From NCBI GenBank assembly GCA_015163825.1, contig JAAOIL010000117.1:1-19361 (forward strand): a stretch of 19,361 nt of DNA, read 5' to 3'. The notes beneath the pieces are model-generated. The model was not told the DNA's origin, ran no database searches, and saw only the letters and a program-made list of their open reading frames with translations. This document shows positions 5,532 through 13,946 of the stretch, one piece after another; positions within the stretch are counted from its first letter, which is position 1; each line of letters opens with the position of its first letter. The position numbers were made by a program, and so were the translations under genes. This DNA comes from Alphaproteobacteria bacterium (GTDB lineage Bacteria; Pseudomonadota; Alphaproteobacteria; RS24).

Positions 5532-5583
5532 CCATTACCCTTTCCTTTCCCCCTCATCTTCTGAGGGTTGTTCGAAAGAACGG

Positions 5584-5634
5584 CAGGCTTTGTGTTACTC
5601 ACCTTCTCAACACAAAGCCTGTTTTCTTTTGTTT
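5584..5634 (+). terminator. intrinsic terminator of recA
   Basis: CAGGCTTTGTGTT (5584-5596) pairs perfectly over 13 bp with AACACAAAGCCTG (5609-5621) around a 12-base loop, followed by the T-rich tract TTTTCTTTTGTTTT. A smaller CCCTCA/TGAGGG hairpin lies ahead of it at 5551-5567. This is a strong rho-independent terminator, and it shows that the alaS frame cannot sensibly start at the upstream TTG (5568). Confidence 0.92.
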
Positions 5635-5693
5635 TGAAAAATTATCATAATAGGGTTAAAACGAATCATTCTTTATTTGGAAAGGGAAATGAT

Positions 5694-8366
5694 ATGGCAC
5701 CGACTATGTCCTCCGATTTGGCAGACATTCGCGCCCGATTTTTAGATTACTTTGCGGCGCACGACCATAAGGTCGTGCCGTCTGCTTCGCTTGTGCCCTT
5801 GTCAGACCCGACATTGCTTTTCACCAATGCTGGCATGGTTCCCTTTAAGGATTATTTTACAGGGCAAAATATCTCGCCTATGGCAAGGGCGGTTAGTTCG
5901 CAAAAATGCGTCCGTGCAGGGGGTAAGCATAATGATTTAGATAATGTTGGCTATACCGCCCGCCACCATACATTTTTTGAGATGTTGGGTAATTTCTCTT
6001 TTGGCGACTATTTTAAGGAGGAGGCGATATTTTTTGCATGGGAGTTTCTAATAAAAGAATTGCAATTGCCCCCCGAAAAATTATTTATCACCGTTTATGC
6101 AGAGGATGACGAAGCCCAAAAACTTTGGAAAAAAATTGCGGGTGTTTCAGATGATAAAATTATTCGCATTGCGACAGATGATAATTTTTGGGCGATGGGT
6201 GAAATCGGTCCCTGTGGTCCGTGTTCGGAAATTTTTTACGACCATGGCGAGGGCATTGCGGGTGGTCCCCCCGGCAGTCCCACCGAAGATGGCGACCGCT
6301 TTATTGAAATTTGGAATTTAGTTTTCATGCAATACGACCAGCAAAGCGATGGCACGCGCCTTGCCTTGCCCAAGCCGTCTATTGATACAGGTATGGGGCT
6401 GGAACGTATTAGTGCGGTGTTGCAGGGCACACATGATAATTACGAAACAGATTTGATGCGTCATTTGATTGCGGCTTCGGCGGATTTATCGCATCAGGCG
6501 GCAGATGGTCAGCATAGTATCAGCCATCGTGTGATAGCGGATCACTTGCGTTCATCGGCATTTTTGATAGCGGATGGTGTCTTGCCCTCTAACGAGGGGC
6601 GGGGTTATGTGTTGCGCCGTATTATGCGCCGCGCCATGCGCCATGCGCATTTATTGGGTGTAGAGGAACCATTTTTGTGGCGTGTGTTTCCCGCCCTCAA
6701 AACCCAAATGGCGGCAGCATTCCCAGAAATTGAAAGAGCAGATGCGCTTATCACCGAAACCTTGCGCCATGAAGAAATGCGTTTCCGTGAAATGTTGGGG
6801 CGTGGTCTCAAATTGCTAGATGACGAGATGGGTAATATCAAAGGCGATACATTGGCGGGTGATGTGGCGTTCAAACTATATGATACTTTTGGGTTCCCGC
6901 TTGATTTAACGCAAGATGCGTTGCGTGATGTCGGGCGCAAAGTAGATGTGGCAGGGTTTGAAGTTGAAATGGAAAAGCAACGTGCGGCGGCACGGACAAG
7001 TTGGGCGGGGTCGGGCAGTGCCGCAACAGATACGATTTGGTTTGATTTGCACAACAAGCATGGCGCGACTGAATTTGTTGGCTACCAATCCACGCAAGCC
7101 GAAGGGCAGGTGCAAGCAATCCTTGTTGATGGCGAAGAGGTGCAATCAGCAAAGCAGGGTGCGAAGGTTGAGATTATTTTCAATCAAACGCCTTTTTATG
7201 GCGAGAGCGGCGGGCAAGTCGGCGATGTTGGCACGATAAGCGATAATGGTGGTTTATCTATAACGATTACCAATACACAAAAACAAGTCGGCGCATTACA
7301 TGTTTTATGTGGTGAGATAAATTCAGGCACATTAAAATGTGGGGCGCAATTGCATCAATCGGTTGATGCGTCTCGGCGCACGGCAATCCGTGCCAATCAT
7401 AGTGCCACGCATTTATTGCACGAGGCATTGCGCCGTGTATTGGGGGCGCATGTCAGCCAGAAGGGCTCGCTTGTTAATGATAAACATTTGCGATTTGACT
7501 TCAGCCACCCCAAAGCGATGACGGCAGAAGAAATTTGCAAAGCAGAAATAATGGTGAATGATATGATACGCCAGAATGATGCTGTCACCACACGGCTTAT
7601 GTCCCCCGAAGAGGCAATAGAGGCGGGGGCGTTAGCGTTATTTGGTGAAAAATATGGTGAAGAGGTGCGGGTGCTGGCAATGGGTGCTGACACCGCCACG
7701 CCACACGGCAATTATTCGGTGGAGTTATGCGGCGGCACACACGTGCAACGTTTGGGTGATATTGGTATTTTGAAAATAACATCGGAGGGGGCGGTGGCTT
7801 CTGGTGTGCGCCGTATTGAGGCTTGCACAGGTGGCGCGGCAGTGACGCACACACAAACACAAAATGTGATTTTGCAAGACATTGCTGACAACTTAAAAAT
7901 AGGTGTGGCTGATATCGCCCCGCGTGTCGCACAATTATTAAGCGAGCGCAAAAAACTAGAACGAGAACTAGAAGATGCCAAAAGACGCGCCGCCTTACAG
8001 GGCACACCAAACACTGGCGCAGATAATACAACAGAAAATGTGCGTGATATTGGCGGCATAAAATTTCTGGCAAGGTGCATTGACGATTTACCCGCAAAGC
8101 ATTTACGTGAATTGGTAGATGAAGGCAAAGCCAAAATCGGTAGTGGTGTGGTGGTCTTTATCGGCATTGATAATAACAAGGCGGGTATTGCCGTTGGCGT
8201 GACCGATGATTTAACCGACCGCTATGATGCCGTAGAATTAGTGCGCATCGGGGCAGAAAAATTAGGCGGCAAAGGCGGTGGCGGCAGAGCAGATATGGCG
8301 CAAGCGGGTGGTTCTGATATTACAGGCGGCGCCGCAGCCCTTGATGCGATTGCCGCAACGCTTTAA
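5694..8366 (+). CDS. alaS: alanyl-tRNA synthetase
   Basis: The 890-residue class II enzyme charges tRNA-Ala with alanine and edits Ser and Gly mischarging. The catalytic domain begins RARFLDYF and includes LLFTNAGMVPFKDYF. The editing domain carries its metal ligands HSATH (569-573) and CGGTH (679-683), matching the E. coli positions closely. The C-terminal C-Ala (DHHA1-like) domain ends with GGKGGGGRADMAQAGG. The open frame extends upstream to a TTG at 5568, but that lies in the recA terminator. The ATG at 5694 with AAAGGGA (5681-5687) in front is the sensible start; ATG 5706 is an alternative. The stop overlaps that of the convergent icd gene by four bases. The recA-alaS neighbourhood is common in bacteria; recX, often between them, is absent. 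Confidence 0.97.
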   Translation: MAPTMSSDLADIRARFLDYFAAHDHKVVPSASLVPLSDPTLLFTNAGMVPFKDYFTGQNISPMARAVSSQKCVRAGGKHNDLDNVGYTARHHTFFEMLGNFSFGDYFKEEAIFFAWEFLIKELQLPPEKLFITVYAEDDEAQKLWKKIAGVSDDKIIRIATDDNFWAMGEIGPCGPCSEIFYDHGEGIAGGPPGSPTEDGDRFIEIWNLVFMQYDQQSDGTRLALPKPSIDTGMGLERISAVLQGTHDNYETDLMRHLIAASADLSHQAADGQHSISHRVIADHLRSSAFLIADGVLPSNEGRGYVLRRIMRRAMRHAHLLGVEEPFLWRVFPALKTQMAAAFPEIERADALITETLRHEEMRFREMLGRGLKLLDDEMGNIKGDTLAGDVAFKLYDTFGFPLDLTQDALRDVGRKVDVAGFEVEMEKQRAAARTSWAGSGSAATDTIWFDLHNKHGATEFVGYQSTQAEGQVQAILVDGEEVQSAKQGAKVEIIFNQTPFYGESGGQVGDVGTISDNGGLSITITNTQKQVGALHVLCGEINSGTLKCGAQLHQSVDASRRTAIRANHSATHLLHEALRRVLGAHVSQKGSLVNDKHLRFDFSHPKAMTAEEICKAEIMVNDMIRQNDAVTTRLMSPEEAIEAGALALFGEKYGEEVRVLAMGADTATPHGNYSVELCGGTHVQRLGDIGILKITSEGAVASGVRRIEACTGGAAVTHTQTQNVILQDIADNLKIGVADIAPRVAQLLSERKKLERELEDAKRRAALQGTPNTGADNTTENVRDIGGIKFLARCIDDLPAKHLRELVDEGKAKIGSGVVVFIGIDNNKAGIAVGVTDDLTDRYDAVELVRIGAEKLGGKGGGGRADMAQAGGSDITGGAAALDAIAATL

Positions 8367-9583
8367 CTCTTACTTAATGCCCGCTCCAGATTTTCGCGTA
8401 TCTTTTTAAGGAAGTCTTCCGTGTTCAACCATTTTTGTTGCGCGCCCACAAGCAATGCTAAATCTTTTGTCATAGAGCCGCGCTCAACGGTGGAAATGCA
8501 AGTGCGCTCCACTGTGGCGGCGAAATCTTGCAAGGCTTGATTATTATCTATTTCGCCACGTTTCACCAATCCGCGTGTCCATGCGAAAATGGAAGCAATG
8601 GAATTGGTAGAGGTTTCTTCGCCGCGTTGATGCGCCCGAAAATGGCGGGTGACCGTGCCGTGTGCGGCTTCGGCTTCTATGGTTTTGCCATCGGGGGTTA
8701 GCAGAACCGATGTCATTAACCCCAAAGACCCAAAGCCCTGTGCCACAGTGTCGGATTGCACATCGCCATCATAATTTTTACACGCCCAAATAAATTTACC
8801 CGACCATTTTAAGGCGGCGGCAACCATATCGTCAATCAAACGGTGTTCGTAAGTGATATTGTGCTTTTCATAATCGCCGCGAAACTCTGCGTCAAAAACT
8901 TCTTGGAATAAATCCTTAAAGCGTCCGTCATAAGCTTTCAGGATTGTGTTTTTCGTAGAAAGATAGAGCGGCCATTTTCTGTCTAACGCATAACGCATAC
9001 AAGACCGCGCAAAGTCGCGTATGCTGTCGTCCAGATTATACATAGACAAAGCCACGCCACCAGAAGGGAAGTCAAACACTTCATATTCGCGGCTGTCGCT
9101 GCCGTCTGCCGCTTCCCATTTCATTGTAAGTTTGCCTTTGCCTGGCACAACAAAATCGGTCGCGCGATATTGATCGCCAAAAGCATGACGACCAATAACA
9201 ATTGGGTCTGTCCAGCCGGGCACAAGGCGCGGCACATTACGACAGATAATGGGTTCGCGAAAAACCGTGCCACCCAAGATATTGCGAATCGTGCCATTCG
9301 GGGAGCGATACATACGTTTCAAACCAAACTCTTCCACCCGTGCTTCATCGGGGGTGATGGTCGCACATTTCACGCCAACGCCAACTTCTTTAATCGCATT
9401 GGCGGCATCAATTGTAATTTGGTCGTCCGTGTTATCACGCGCCTCTATGCCTAAATCATAATAACGCAGGTCAATATCAATATAGGGCAAAATCAACTCG
9501 TCCTTTATCAGTTGCCAAATGATACGAGTCATTTCGTCGCCGTCTAATTCAACGATGGGATTATCTACTTTTATTTTAGTCAT
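8363..9583 (-). CDS. icd: NADP-dependent isocitrate dehydrogenase, homodimeric eukaryote-like type
   Basis: The 406-residue enzyme oxidises isocitrate to 2-oxoglutarate with NADP+ in the TCA cycle. It is the mitochondrial-like subfamily rather than the E. coli type: residue numbering matches the human enzymes almost one to one. Isocitrate ligands S94, N96, R100, R109 and R132 are present. So are catalytic Y139 and K211 (STKNT), and metal-binding D251 and D274 (YDGD). The NADP region EAAHGTVTRHFRAHQ (304-318) and TSTNSIASIFAWTRG are typical. The ribosome site is weak. A TATAAT (plus-strand 9610-9615, read leftward) lies about 27 bases before the start and may be its -10. The stop overlaps the alaS stop by four bases, leaving no room for a terminator between them. 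Confidence 0.96.
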   Translation of the reverse strand: MTKIKVDNPIVELDGDEMTRIIWQLIKDELILPYIDIDLRYYDLGIEARDNTDDQITIDAANAIKEVGVGVKCATITPDEARVEEFGLKRMYRSPNGTIRNILGGTVFREPIICRNVPRLVPGWTDPIVIGRHAFGDQYRATDFVVPGKGKLTMKWEAADGSDSREYEVFDFPSGGVALSMYNLDDSIRDFARSCMRYALDRKWPLYLSTKNTILKAYDGRFKDLFQEVFDAEFRGDYEKHNITYEHRLIDDMVAAALKWSGKFIWACKNYDGDVQSDTVAQGFGSLGLMTSVLLTPDGKTIEAEAAHGTVTRHFRAHQRGEETSTNSIASIFAWTRGLVKRGEIDNNQALQDFAATVERTCISTVERGSMTKDLALLVGAQQKWLNTEDFLKKIRENLERALSKS

Positions 9584-9609
9584 GGATTGCTTTCTATTCT
9601 GTTGCTTTT

Positions 9610-9638
9610 ATTATATCAAATAGTGCGGCGTGATAAAA
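9610..9638 (-). promoter_or_regulatory. possible icd promoter
   Basis: Read on the minus strand, a perfect TATAAT (plus-strand 9610-9615) is preceded 17 bases upstream by TTTTAT (9633-9638), a poor -35 match. The -10 is convincing alone. It lies in the 92-bp divergent region between icd and trmJ. No clear trmJ promoter was found there, only TATAAG at 9652-9657. Confidence 0.45.
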
Positions 9639-9675
9639 GCCTTGCTTTGGGTATAAGAGCAGAATAAACGGACTT

Positions 9676-10497
9676 ATGGATAAATATACAGATAAAAACC
9701 CTGCGATTATACTGGTCGGTGCGCAATTGGGTGAGAATATAGGTATGGTAGCGCGGGCGATGTTGAATTTCGGGCTAACTGATTTGCGCCTTGTGCAACC
9801 GCGTGAAGGCTGGGATAGGGTGCACGCGTATAAATCGGCGGCGGGGGCGGATGCTCTTATTGATGGGCATAAAGTTTATGGTGATGTTGCGGGTGCGATT
9901 GCTGATTTGGGTTATGTTGTGGCAAGCACGGCACGATTGCGAGATATGGTGAAGCCGATATTGACGCCCCCTGCGGCAAGTGCGGTGATGCACACCCATG
10001 CAGAGGCAAACACAAAAAGCGGCATTTTATTTGGGCGCGAGAAATCAGGGTTAGACAATGATGATATTTCACTTTGCGATGTGATATGTCGCGTACCGCT
10101 TAACCCCGATTTTAGTTCGCTTAACTTAGCGCAAGCGGTTTTGCTATTTGGTTATGAGTGGTATCAGGCGGGTGATAAAACGGCAGCCATAGATTTACCG
10201 ACACCCGATACGCAACCTGCTTCGCGTGCAGAACTGACCGCTATGTTTGCGCATTTGCAATCGGCATTGGATGCGGCGGGATTTTTGACCCCACCCGAAA
10301 AAGCCCCCGCCATGATGCGTAATTTGCGCAATCTGTTTCACCGCGCCTCAATGACAGAGCAAGATGTCCGCACTTTTAGGGGTGTGATAAATGCTTTGCT
10401 TCGCTTTCCCCGCCAGCGCCAAGACGAGGCGGCAAAGGCACAGATTGCCGCTCTTTCGCGCCCTTCGGGGGATGGTGAAAATGATATTGACAATTAA
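9676..10497 (+). CDS. trmJ: tRNA (Cm32/Um32) methyltransferase, TrmH/SpoU family
   Basis: The 273-residue SPOUT-class enzyme transfers a methyl group from S-adenosylmethionine to the 2'-O of a ribose. The three family motifs are clear: motif 1 ENIGMVARAMLNFG (20-33), motif 2 GILFGREKSGLDNDD (116-130) and motif 3 PLNPDFSSLNLAQAV (141-155), which form the trefoil knot. The C-terminal extension of about 100 residues, with RNLFHRASMTEQDVRTFRG, is characteristic of TrmJ, which modifies position 32 of the tRNA anticodon loop. TrmJ is thus the best choice over other TrmH paralogues. It diverges from icd. Its last codons contain the -35 of the rpsD promoter. Confidence 0.88.
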   Translation: MDKYTDKNPAIILVGAQLGENIGMVARAMLNFGLTDLRLVQPREGWDRVHAYKSAAGADALIDGHKVYGDVAGAIADLGYVVASTARLRDMVKPILTPPAASAVMHTHAEANTKSGILFGREKSGLDNDDISLCDVICRVPLNPDFSSLNLAQAVLLFGYEWYQAGDKTAAIDLPTPDTQPASRAELTAMFAHLQSALDAAGFLTPPEKAPAMMRNLRNLFHRASMTEQDVRTFRGVINALLRFPRQRQDEAAKAQIAALSRPSGDGENDIDN

Positions 10498-10514
10498 GGG
10501 TCTGTGGCTATACT
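10487..10514 (+). promoter_or_regulatory. rpsD promoter
   Basis: TTGACA (10487-10492) and TATACT (10509-10514) are 16 bases apart, a strong sigma-70 promoter. The -35 is inside the last codons of trmJ. It would give an rpsD leader of roughly 35 bases and allow rpsD to be expressed far above trmJ. Confidence 0.8.
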
Positions 10515-10554
10515 CGCCCGAAATTTGGAAACACTAATTAAGGACATATATCTG

Positions 10555-11175
10555 ATGAGCAAACGCCTTGCTACTAAATATAAAATTGACCGCCGCCTCG
10601 GAGAAAATATCTGGGGGCGACCAAAAAGCCCATTTAATCGCCGCAATTATGGACCGGGTGAGCATGGTCAAAGACGCAGTGGTGGCAAAATGTCAGATTT
10701 TGGTACGCAACTTCGTGCCAAGCAAAAACTCAAAGGTTATTATGGCAATATCACGGAGAAACAATTCCGTGGTATTTATGATGCCGCCGCGCGTGTGAAG
10801 GGTGATACTGGCGAAAACATTATTGGCTTATTGGAATCACGCCTTGATACGATTGTTTATCGTGCAAAATTTGTGCCGACTGTATTTGCGGCACGTCAAT
10901 TTGTTAATCACGGGCACATATTGGTGAATGGGCATCGTTGCAATATCGGCAGTCGCCGTCTTAAAATTGGTGATGTTGTTGAAGTGCGCGAAAAATCACG
11001 GACACTGAATATCGTTTTGGAATCTATTCAAAGCCAAGAGCGGGAATTGGCGGATTATTTGGATGTTGATCATGGCAAACTAACAGCGAAACTAACGCGT
11101 GTGCCACAATTATCCGATGTGCCTTATCCTGTGCAAATGGAACCAAACCTTGTGGTGGAGTTTTACTCTCGCTAA
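10555..11175 (+). CDS. rpsD: 30S ribosomal protein S4
   Basis: The 206-residue S4 is a primary 16S rRNA-binding protein that starts assembly of the small subunit body. The start MSKRLATKYKIDRRLGENIWGRP and the following NYGPGEHGQRR are standard S4. The central S4 RNA-binding domain (LESRLDTIVYRAKFVPT, then ARQFVNHGHILVNG) and the C-terminal VVEFYSR are intact. The frame is open back to a GTG at 10504, but this falls on the -10 of the promoter. ATG 10555 with AAGGA at 10540-10544 gives the family length. It stands outside the large ribosomal-protein operons, as is common in Alphaproteobacteria. It abuts grxD tail to tail with no intervening base. Confidence 0.98.
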   Translation: MSKRLATKYKIDRRLGENIWGRPKSPFNRRNYGPGEHGQRRSGGKMSDFGTQLRAKQKLKGYYGNITEKQFRGIYDAAARVKGDTGENIIGLLESRLDTIVYRAKFVPTVFAARQFVNHGHILVNGHRCNIGSRRLKIGDVVEVREKSRTLNIVLESIQSQERELADYLDVDHGKLTAKLTRVPQLSDVPYPVQMEPNLVVEFYSR

Positions 11176-11505
11176 TTAGTTTGTGTGAGCGATATTTTTA
11201 TCGCTTATCATATCGCGCAACTCGCCTGTTTCAAACATTTCACGCACGATGTCACAGCCGCCGACAAACTCTCCTTTAATATAGAGTTGTGGCACGGTTG
11301 CCCAATCAGAAAAATCTTTGATGCCTTGTCGCAAGTCATCGTCTTCAAGCACATTGACTCCCTTAAAGGCGACGCCGATATGAGATAATATCTGCACCAA
11401 TTGCCCTGAAAATCCACATTGCGGAAACACAGGGGTTCCCTTCATATATAAGACAACATCATTGCTGCTGACTTCATCTTGAATTTGTTTTTGAATATCG
11501 CTCAT
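11176..11505 (-). CDS. grxD: monothiol glutaredoxin Grx4/GrxD
   Basis: The 109-residue monothiol glutaredoxin carries the CGFS active site (30-33). Such proteins bind a glutathione-ligated [2Fe-2S] cluster as dimers, or as heterodimers with BolA proteins, and pass clusters on. KGTP (22-25), TVPQLYIKGEFVGG and the GSH-binding GGCDI are present. The ribosome site AGGAGA overlaps the stop codon of bolA immediately upstream, so the two are translated together and very likely act together. It is the last gene of the purB-purC-purS-purQ-purL-bolA-grxD run. Its stop codon directly abuts that of rpsD on the other strand. Confidence 0.96.
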   Translation of the reverse strand: MSDIQKQIQDEVSSNDVVLYMKGTPVFPQCGFSGQLVQILSHIGVAFKGVNVLEDDDLRQGIKDFSDWATVPQLYIKGEFVGGCDIVREMFETGELRDMISDKNIAHTN

Positions 11506-11514
11506 ATCGTTCTC

Positions 11515-11745
11515 CTATTTTGGTTCGGTTTGCAGGGCGAGAGCGTGTAGGGCATCACCCATTTTGCCACCGAGCGCATTATAAACCATTTTGTGTTGTT
11601 GCACACGACTTTTACCAGCAAAGGCTGCCGATATAATATGTGCCGCATAATGGTCGCCATCGCCGCGTAAATCGGTTATTTCAATATCGGCATCGGGTAG
11701 GGCGGTTTTGATTGCCCCCTCTATTTCAGTGGCTGTCATTGGCAT
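11515..11745 (-). CDS. bolA: BolA family protein
   Basis: The 76-residue BolA/IbaG-type protein partners CGFS glutaredoxins in Fe-S cluster handling. The class II KH-like fold is indicated by IEITDLRGDGDHYAAHIIS, followed by GKSRVQQHKMVYNALGGKMG with the conserved His of the HKMVYNAL stretch, and the LHALALQT ending. The ATG at 11745 overlaps the purL stop by one base (TAATG), with GGAGGG in the last purL codons as ribosome site. The longer frame starting at 11775 is rejected. The purL-bolA-grxD order is recurrent in Alphaproteobacteria. Confidence 0.93.
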   Translation of the reverse strand: MPMTATEIEGAIKTALPDADIEITDLRGDGDHYAAHIISAAFAGKSRVQQHKMVYNALGGKMGDALHALALQTEPK

Positions 11746-13946
11746 TATTTGCCCTCCATATATGTGGGAAACCAAGCCTCGTGCGTGGTGCGCAAGTGCG
11801 TAATTTTTATCGGGGCGTGGTCGGGCAATGTCAAGGTATCTGCCTGTGTTGTGCCGATAGACGTGAGGCGGATATTATTTTTTGCCGCCTCATTTTCAAG
11901 TGCGGCGCAAGCATCAGCAGGGGTGACGGGGACGGCGATGATATAACGCGCTTGATCTTCCCCAAACCAAAAGGCGTGGCTTGCTTGTATATCAACGGCA
12001 CAGCCTATATTGCCCTCATTAAAGGAGGCGAGGCACATTTCTGCCAATGCCACGAGCGCCCCGCCATCTGAAATATCATGAGCGGCTGTTATATGTCCCG
12101 CTAAAATCATTTGGCGCACAAAATCTCCGTTTTGGCGTTCTTGGTCTAAATCAACACAAGGCGGTGCGAAGCAATTTTTATTTTGCAATATGATTTGTTG
12201 ATAAAGCGATTGTCCTAAATGTGTGCCGTCATCGCCGATAATATAAACGCGTTGTCCGATTTGCGTAAAACCCGCGCCAATGGCTTTGGTGTGGTCGTCT
12301 ATTAAACCGACGCCGCCGATAGCGGGTGTTGGCAAAATACCAATGCCGTCTGTTTCGTTATAAAGCGAGACATTGCCCGATACGATAGGATAATCAAGGG
12401 CGCGGCAGGCTTGGCTCATACCTTCTAGGCAGCCGATAAATTGCCCCATGATTTCTGGCTTTTCGGGATTACCGAAGTTTAGGCAATTGGTGATGGCGAG
12501 GGGTGTTGCCCCTGTCGCTGTGATGTTGCGCCATGTTTCTGCGACTGCTTGTTTGCCGCCTTCAATCGGGTTTGCGAAACAATAGCGGGGGGTGACATCA
12601 ACACTTATGGCGATGGCTTTGTTTGTGTTATGCACTCGCACCAATGCGGCATCGCCCCCACTGCCTGCTAATGTATCGCCCATGACCATTGAATCATATT
12701 GCTCCCACACCCAACGCCGCGAAGCCAAAGCGGGGTCTGCCAGTAAATGCAAAAGCGTATCGGGCAGATTATGCGGATGCGTATCGGGGCTTGCGAAAAG
12801 AGCGGCAGCAGGGGTGGGGGTGTGCGGTCTATCATATTCGGGCGCCCCTTCTGCCAATGGTGATAATGGCATATCGGCAACGATGGCGCCTTGATGTTCA
12901 ATCACCATACGATTTGTATCGGTAAGGTTGCCGATGACGGCAAAGTCCAACCCCCATTTATCAAAAATGAGTTTGGCTTCGGCTTCACGCCCGACTTTTA
13001 ACACCATAAGCATACGTTCTTGGCTTTCGGATAATAGCATTTCGTATGCGGTCATTTTTTCTTCACGGCACGGCACTTTATCCAGATTTAAGTGGATGCC
13101 CACACCGCCTTTATCTGCCATTTCCACCGATGAAGAGGTCAGCCCCGCCGCCCCCATATCTTGAATGCCGATAATCGCATCTGATGCCATAAGTTCTTGG
13201 CAGGCTTCCAGCAAAAGTTTTTCGGTAAAGGGATCTCCCACTTGCACGGTGGGGCGTTTCGCATCGGACGCATCGTCAAATTCTGCGGATGCCATTGTTG
13301 CGCCGTGTATACCGTCTCGTCCCGTTTTGGAGCCGACATAAACCACAGGCGAATCTATGCCTGTGGCGGCGGCATAAAATATCTTATCGGTGCGCGCCAG
13401 CCCGACACACATTGCATTTACTAATATATTGCCATTATAGGCGGGGTCGAAATTGACTTCGCCCCCGACGGTGGGCACACCAATGCAATTGCCATAGCCA
13501 CCAATTCCAGAGACGACACCGCCAACAAGATGCCGCGTTTTGGGATGGCTAGGGTCACCAAATCGCAACGCATTGAGGGAAGCCACTGGTCTTGCCCCCA
13601 TTGTAAAAACATCACGCATTATACCACCCACACCTGTTGCCGCCCCCTGATAGGGTTCAATAAAAGAAGGGTGATTATGACTTTCCATTTTGAAAACAGC
13701 CGCATCGCCATCGCCAATATCAATAACGCCCGCATTTTCGCCCGGTCCTTGAATAACTTTTTCGCCTTGCGTGGGTAGGGTCTTTAGCCATTTGCGAGAG
13801 GATTTATACGAACAATGCTCCGACCACATAACGGAGAACACCCCTAGTTCAGTCAGGTTGGGTTCGCGTTCCATAGCGGCAAGAATGCGTTCATATTCAT
13901 CGGGGGCAAGCCCGTGTTCTGCAACAATTTCTTTGGTAATTGTCAT
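11745..13946 (-). CDS. purL: phosphoribosylformylglycinamidine synthase subunit PurL
   Basis: The 733-residue catalytic subunit converts FGAR, ATP and ammonia (from PurQ) to FGAM, step 4 of purine synthesis. It is the small-type PurL, roughly half the length of the single-chain E. coli enzyme. It therefore needs separate PurS and PurQ, both encoded just upstream. The active-site block SVMWSEHCSYKSS (38-50) holds the conserved His44. The ATP site ESHNHPSFIEPYQGAATGVGG and the second half's MVMGDTLAGSGGDAALV and ITNCLNFGNPEKP are typical. The start overlaps the purQ stop as ATGA, indicating coupling. The stop overlaps the bolA start. Confidence 0.97.
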   Translation of the reverse strand: MTITKEIVAEHGLAPDEYERILAAMEREPNLTELGVFSVMWSEHCSYKSSRKWLKTLPTQGEKVIQGPGENAGVIDIGDGDAAVFKMESHNHPSFIEPYQGAATGVGGIMRDVFTMGARPVASLNALRFGDPSHPKTRHLVGGVVSGIGGYGNCIGVPTVGGEVNFDPAYNGNILVNAMCVGLARTDKIFYAAATGIDSPVVYVGSKTGRDGIHGATMASAEFDDASDAKRPTVQVGDPFTEKLLLEACQELMASDAIIGIQDMGAAGLTSSSVEMADKGGVGIHLNLDKVPCREEKMTAYEMLLSESQERMLMVLKVGREAEAKLIFDKWGLDFAVIGNLTDTNRMVIEHQGAIVADMPLSPLAEGAPEYDRPHTPTPAAALFASPDTHPHNLPDTLLHLLADPALASRRWVWEQYDSMVMGDTLAGSGGDAALVRVHNTNKAIAISVDVTPRYCFANPIEGGKQAVAETWRNITATGATPLAITNCLNFGNPEKPEIMGQFIGCLEGMSQACRALDYPIVSGNVSLYNETDGIGILPTPAIGGVGLIDDHTKAIGAGFTQIGQRVYIIGDDGTHLGQSLYQQIILQNKNCFAPPCVDLDQERQNGDFVRQMILAGHITAAHDISDGGALVALAEMCLASFNEGNIGCAVDIQASHAFWFGEDQARYIIAVPVTPADACAALENEAAKNNIRLTSIGTTQADTLTLPDHAPIKITHLRTTHEAWFPTYMEGK

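Noticed and set aside
5570..5581. GTTCGAAAGAAC after recA as a second LexA site
   Set aside because: GTTC and GAAC here are inverted with a four-base spacer, not a direct repeat with seven; more likely a small hairpin before the terminator.
5568..5693. Upstream TTG extension of alaS by 42 residues
   Set aside because: It passes through the recA terminator hairpin and is not AlaRS-like; ATG 5694 has a ribosome site.
7597..8097. 166-codon minus-strand frame inside alaS
   Set aside because: Antisense to the intact AlaRS editing and C-terminal regions; no recognisable motif.
10504..10554. GTG extension of rpsD by 17 residues
   Set aside because: It lies on and around the -10 of the rpsD promoter, and S4 normally begins at the MSKR start.
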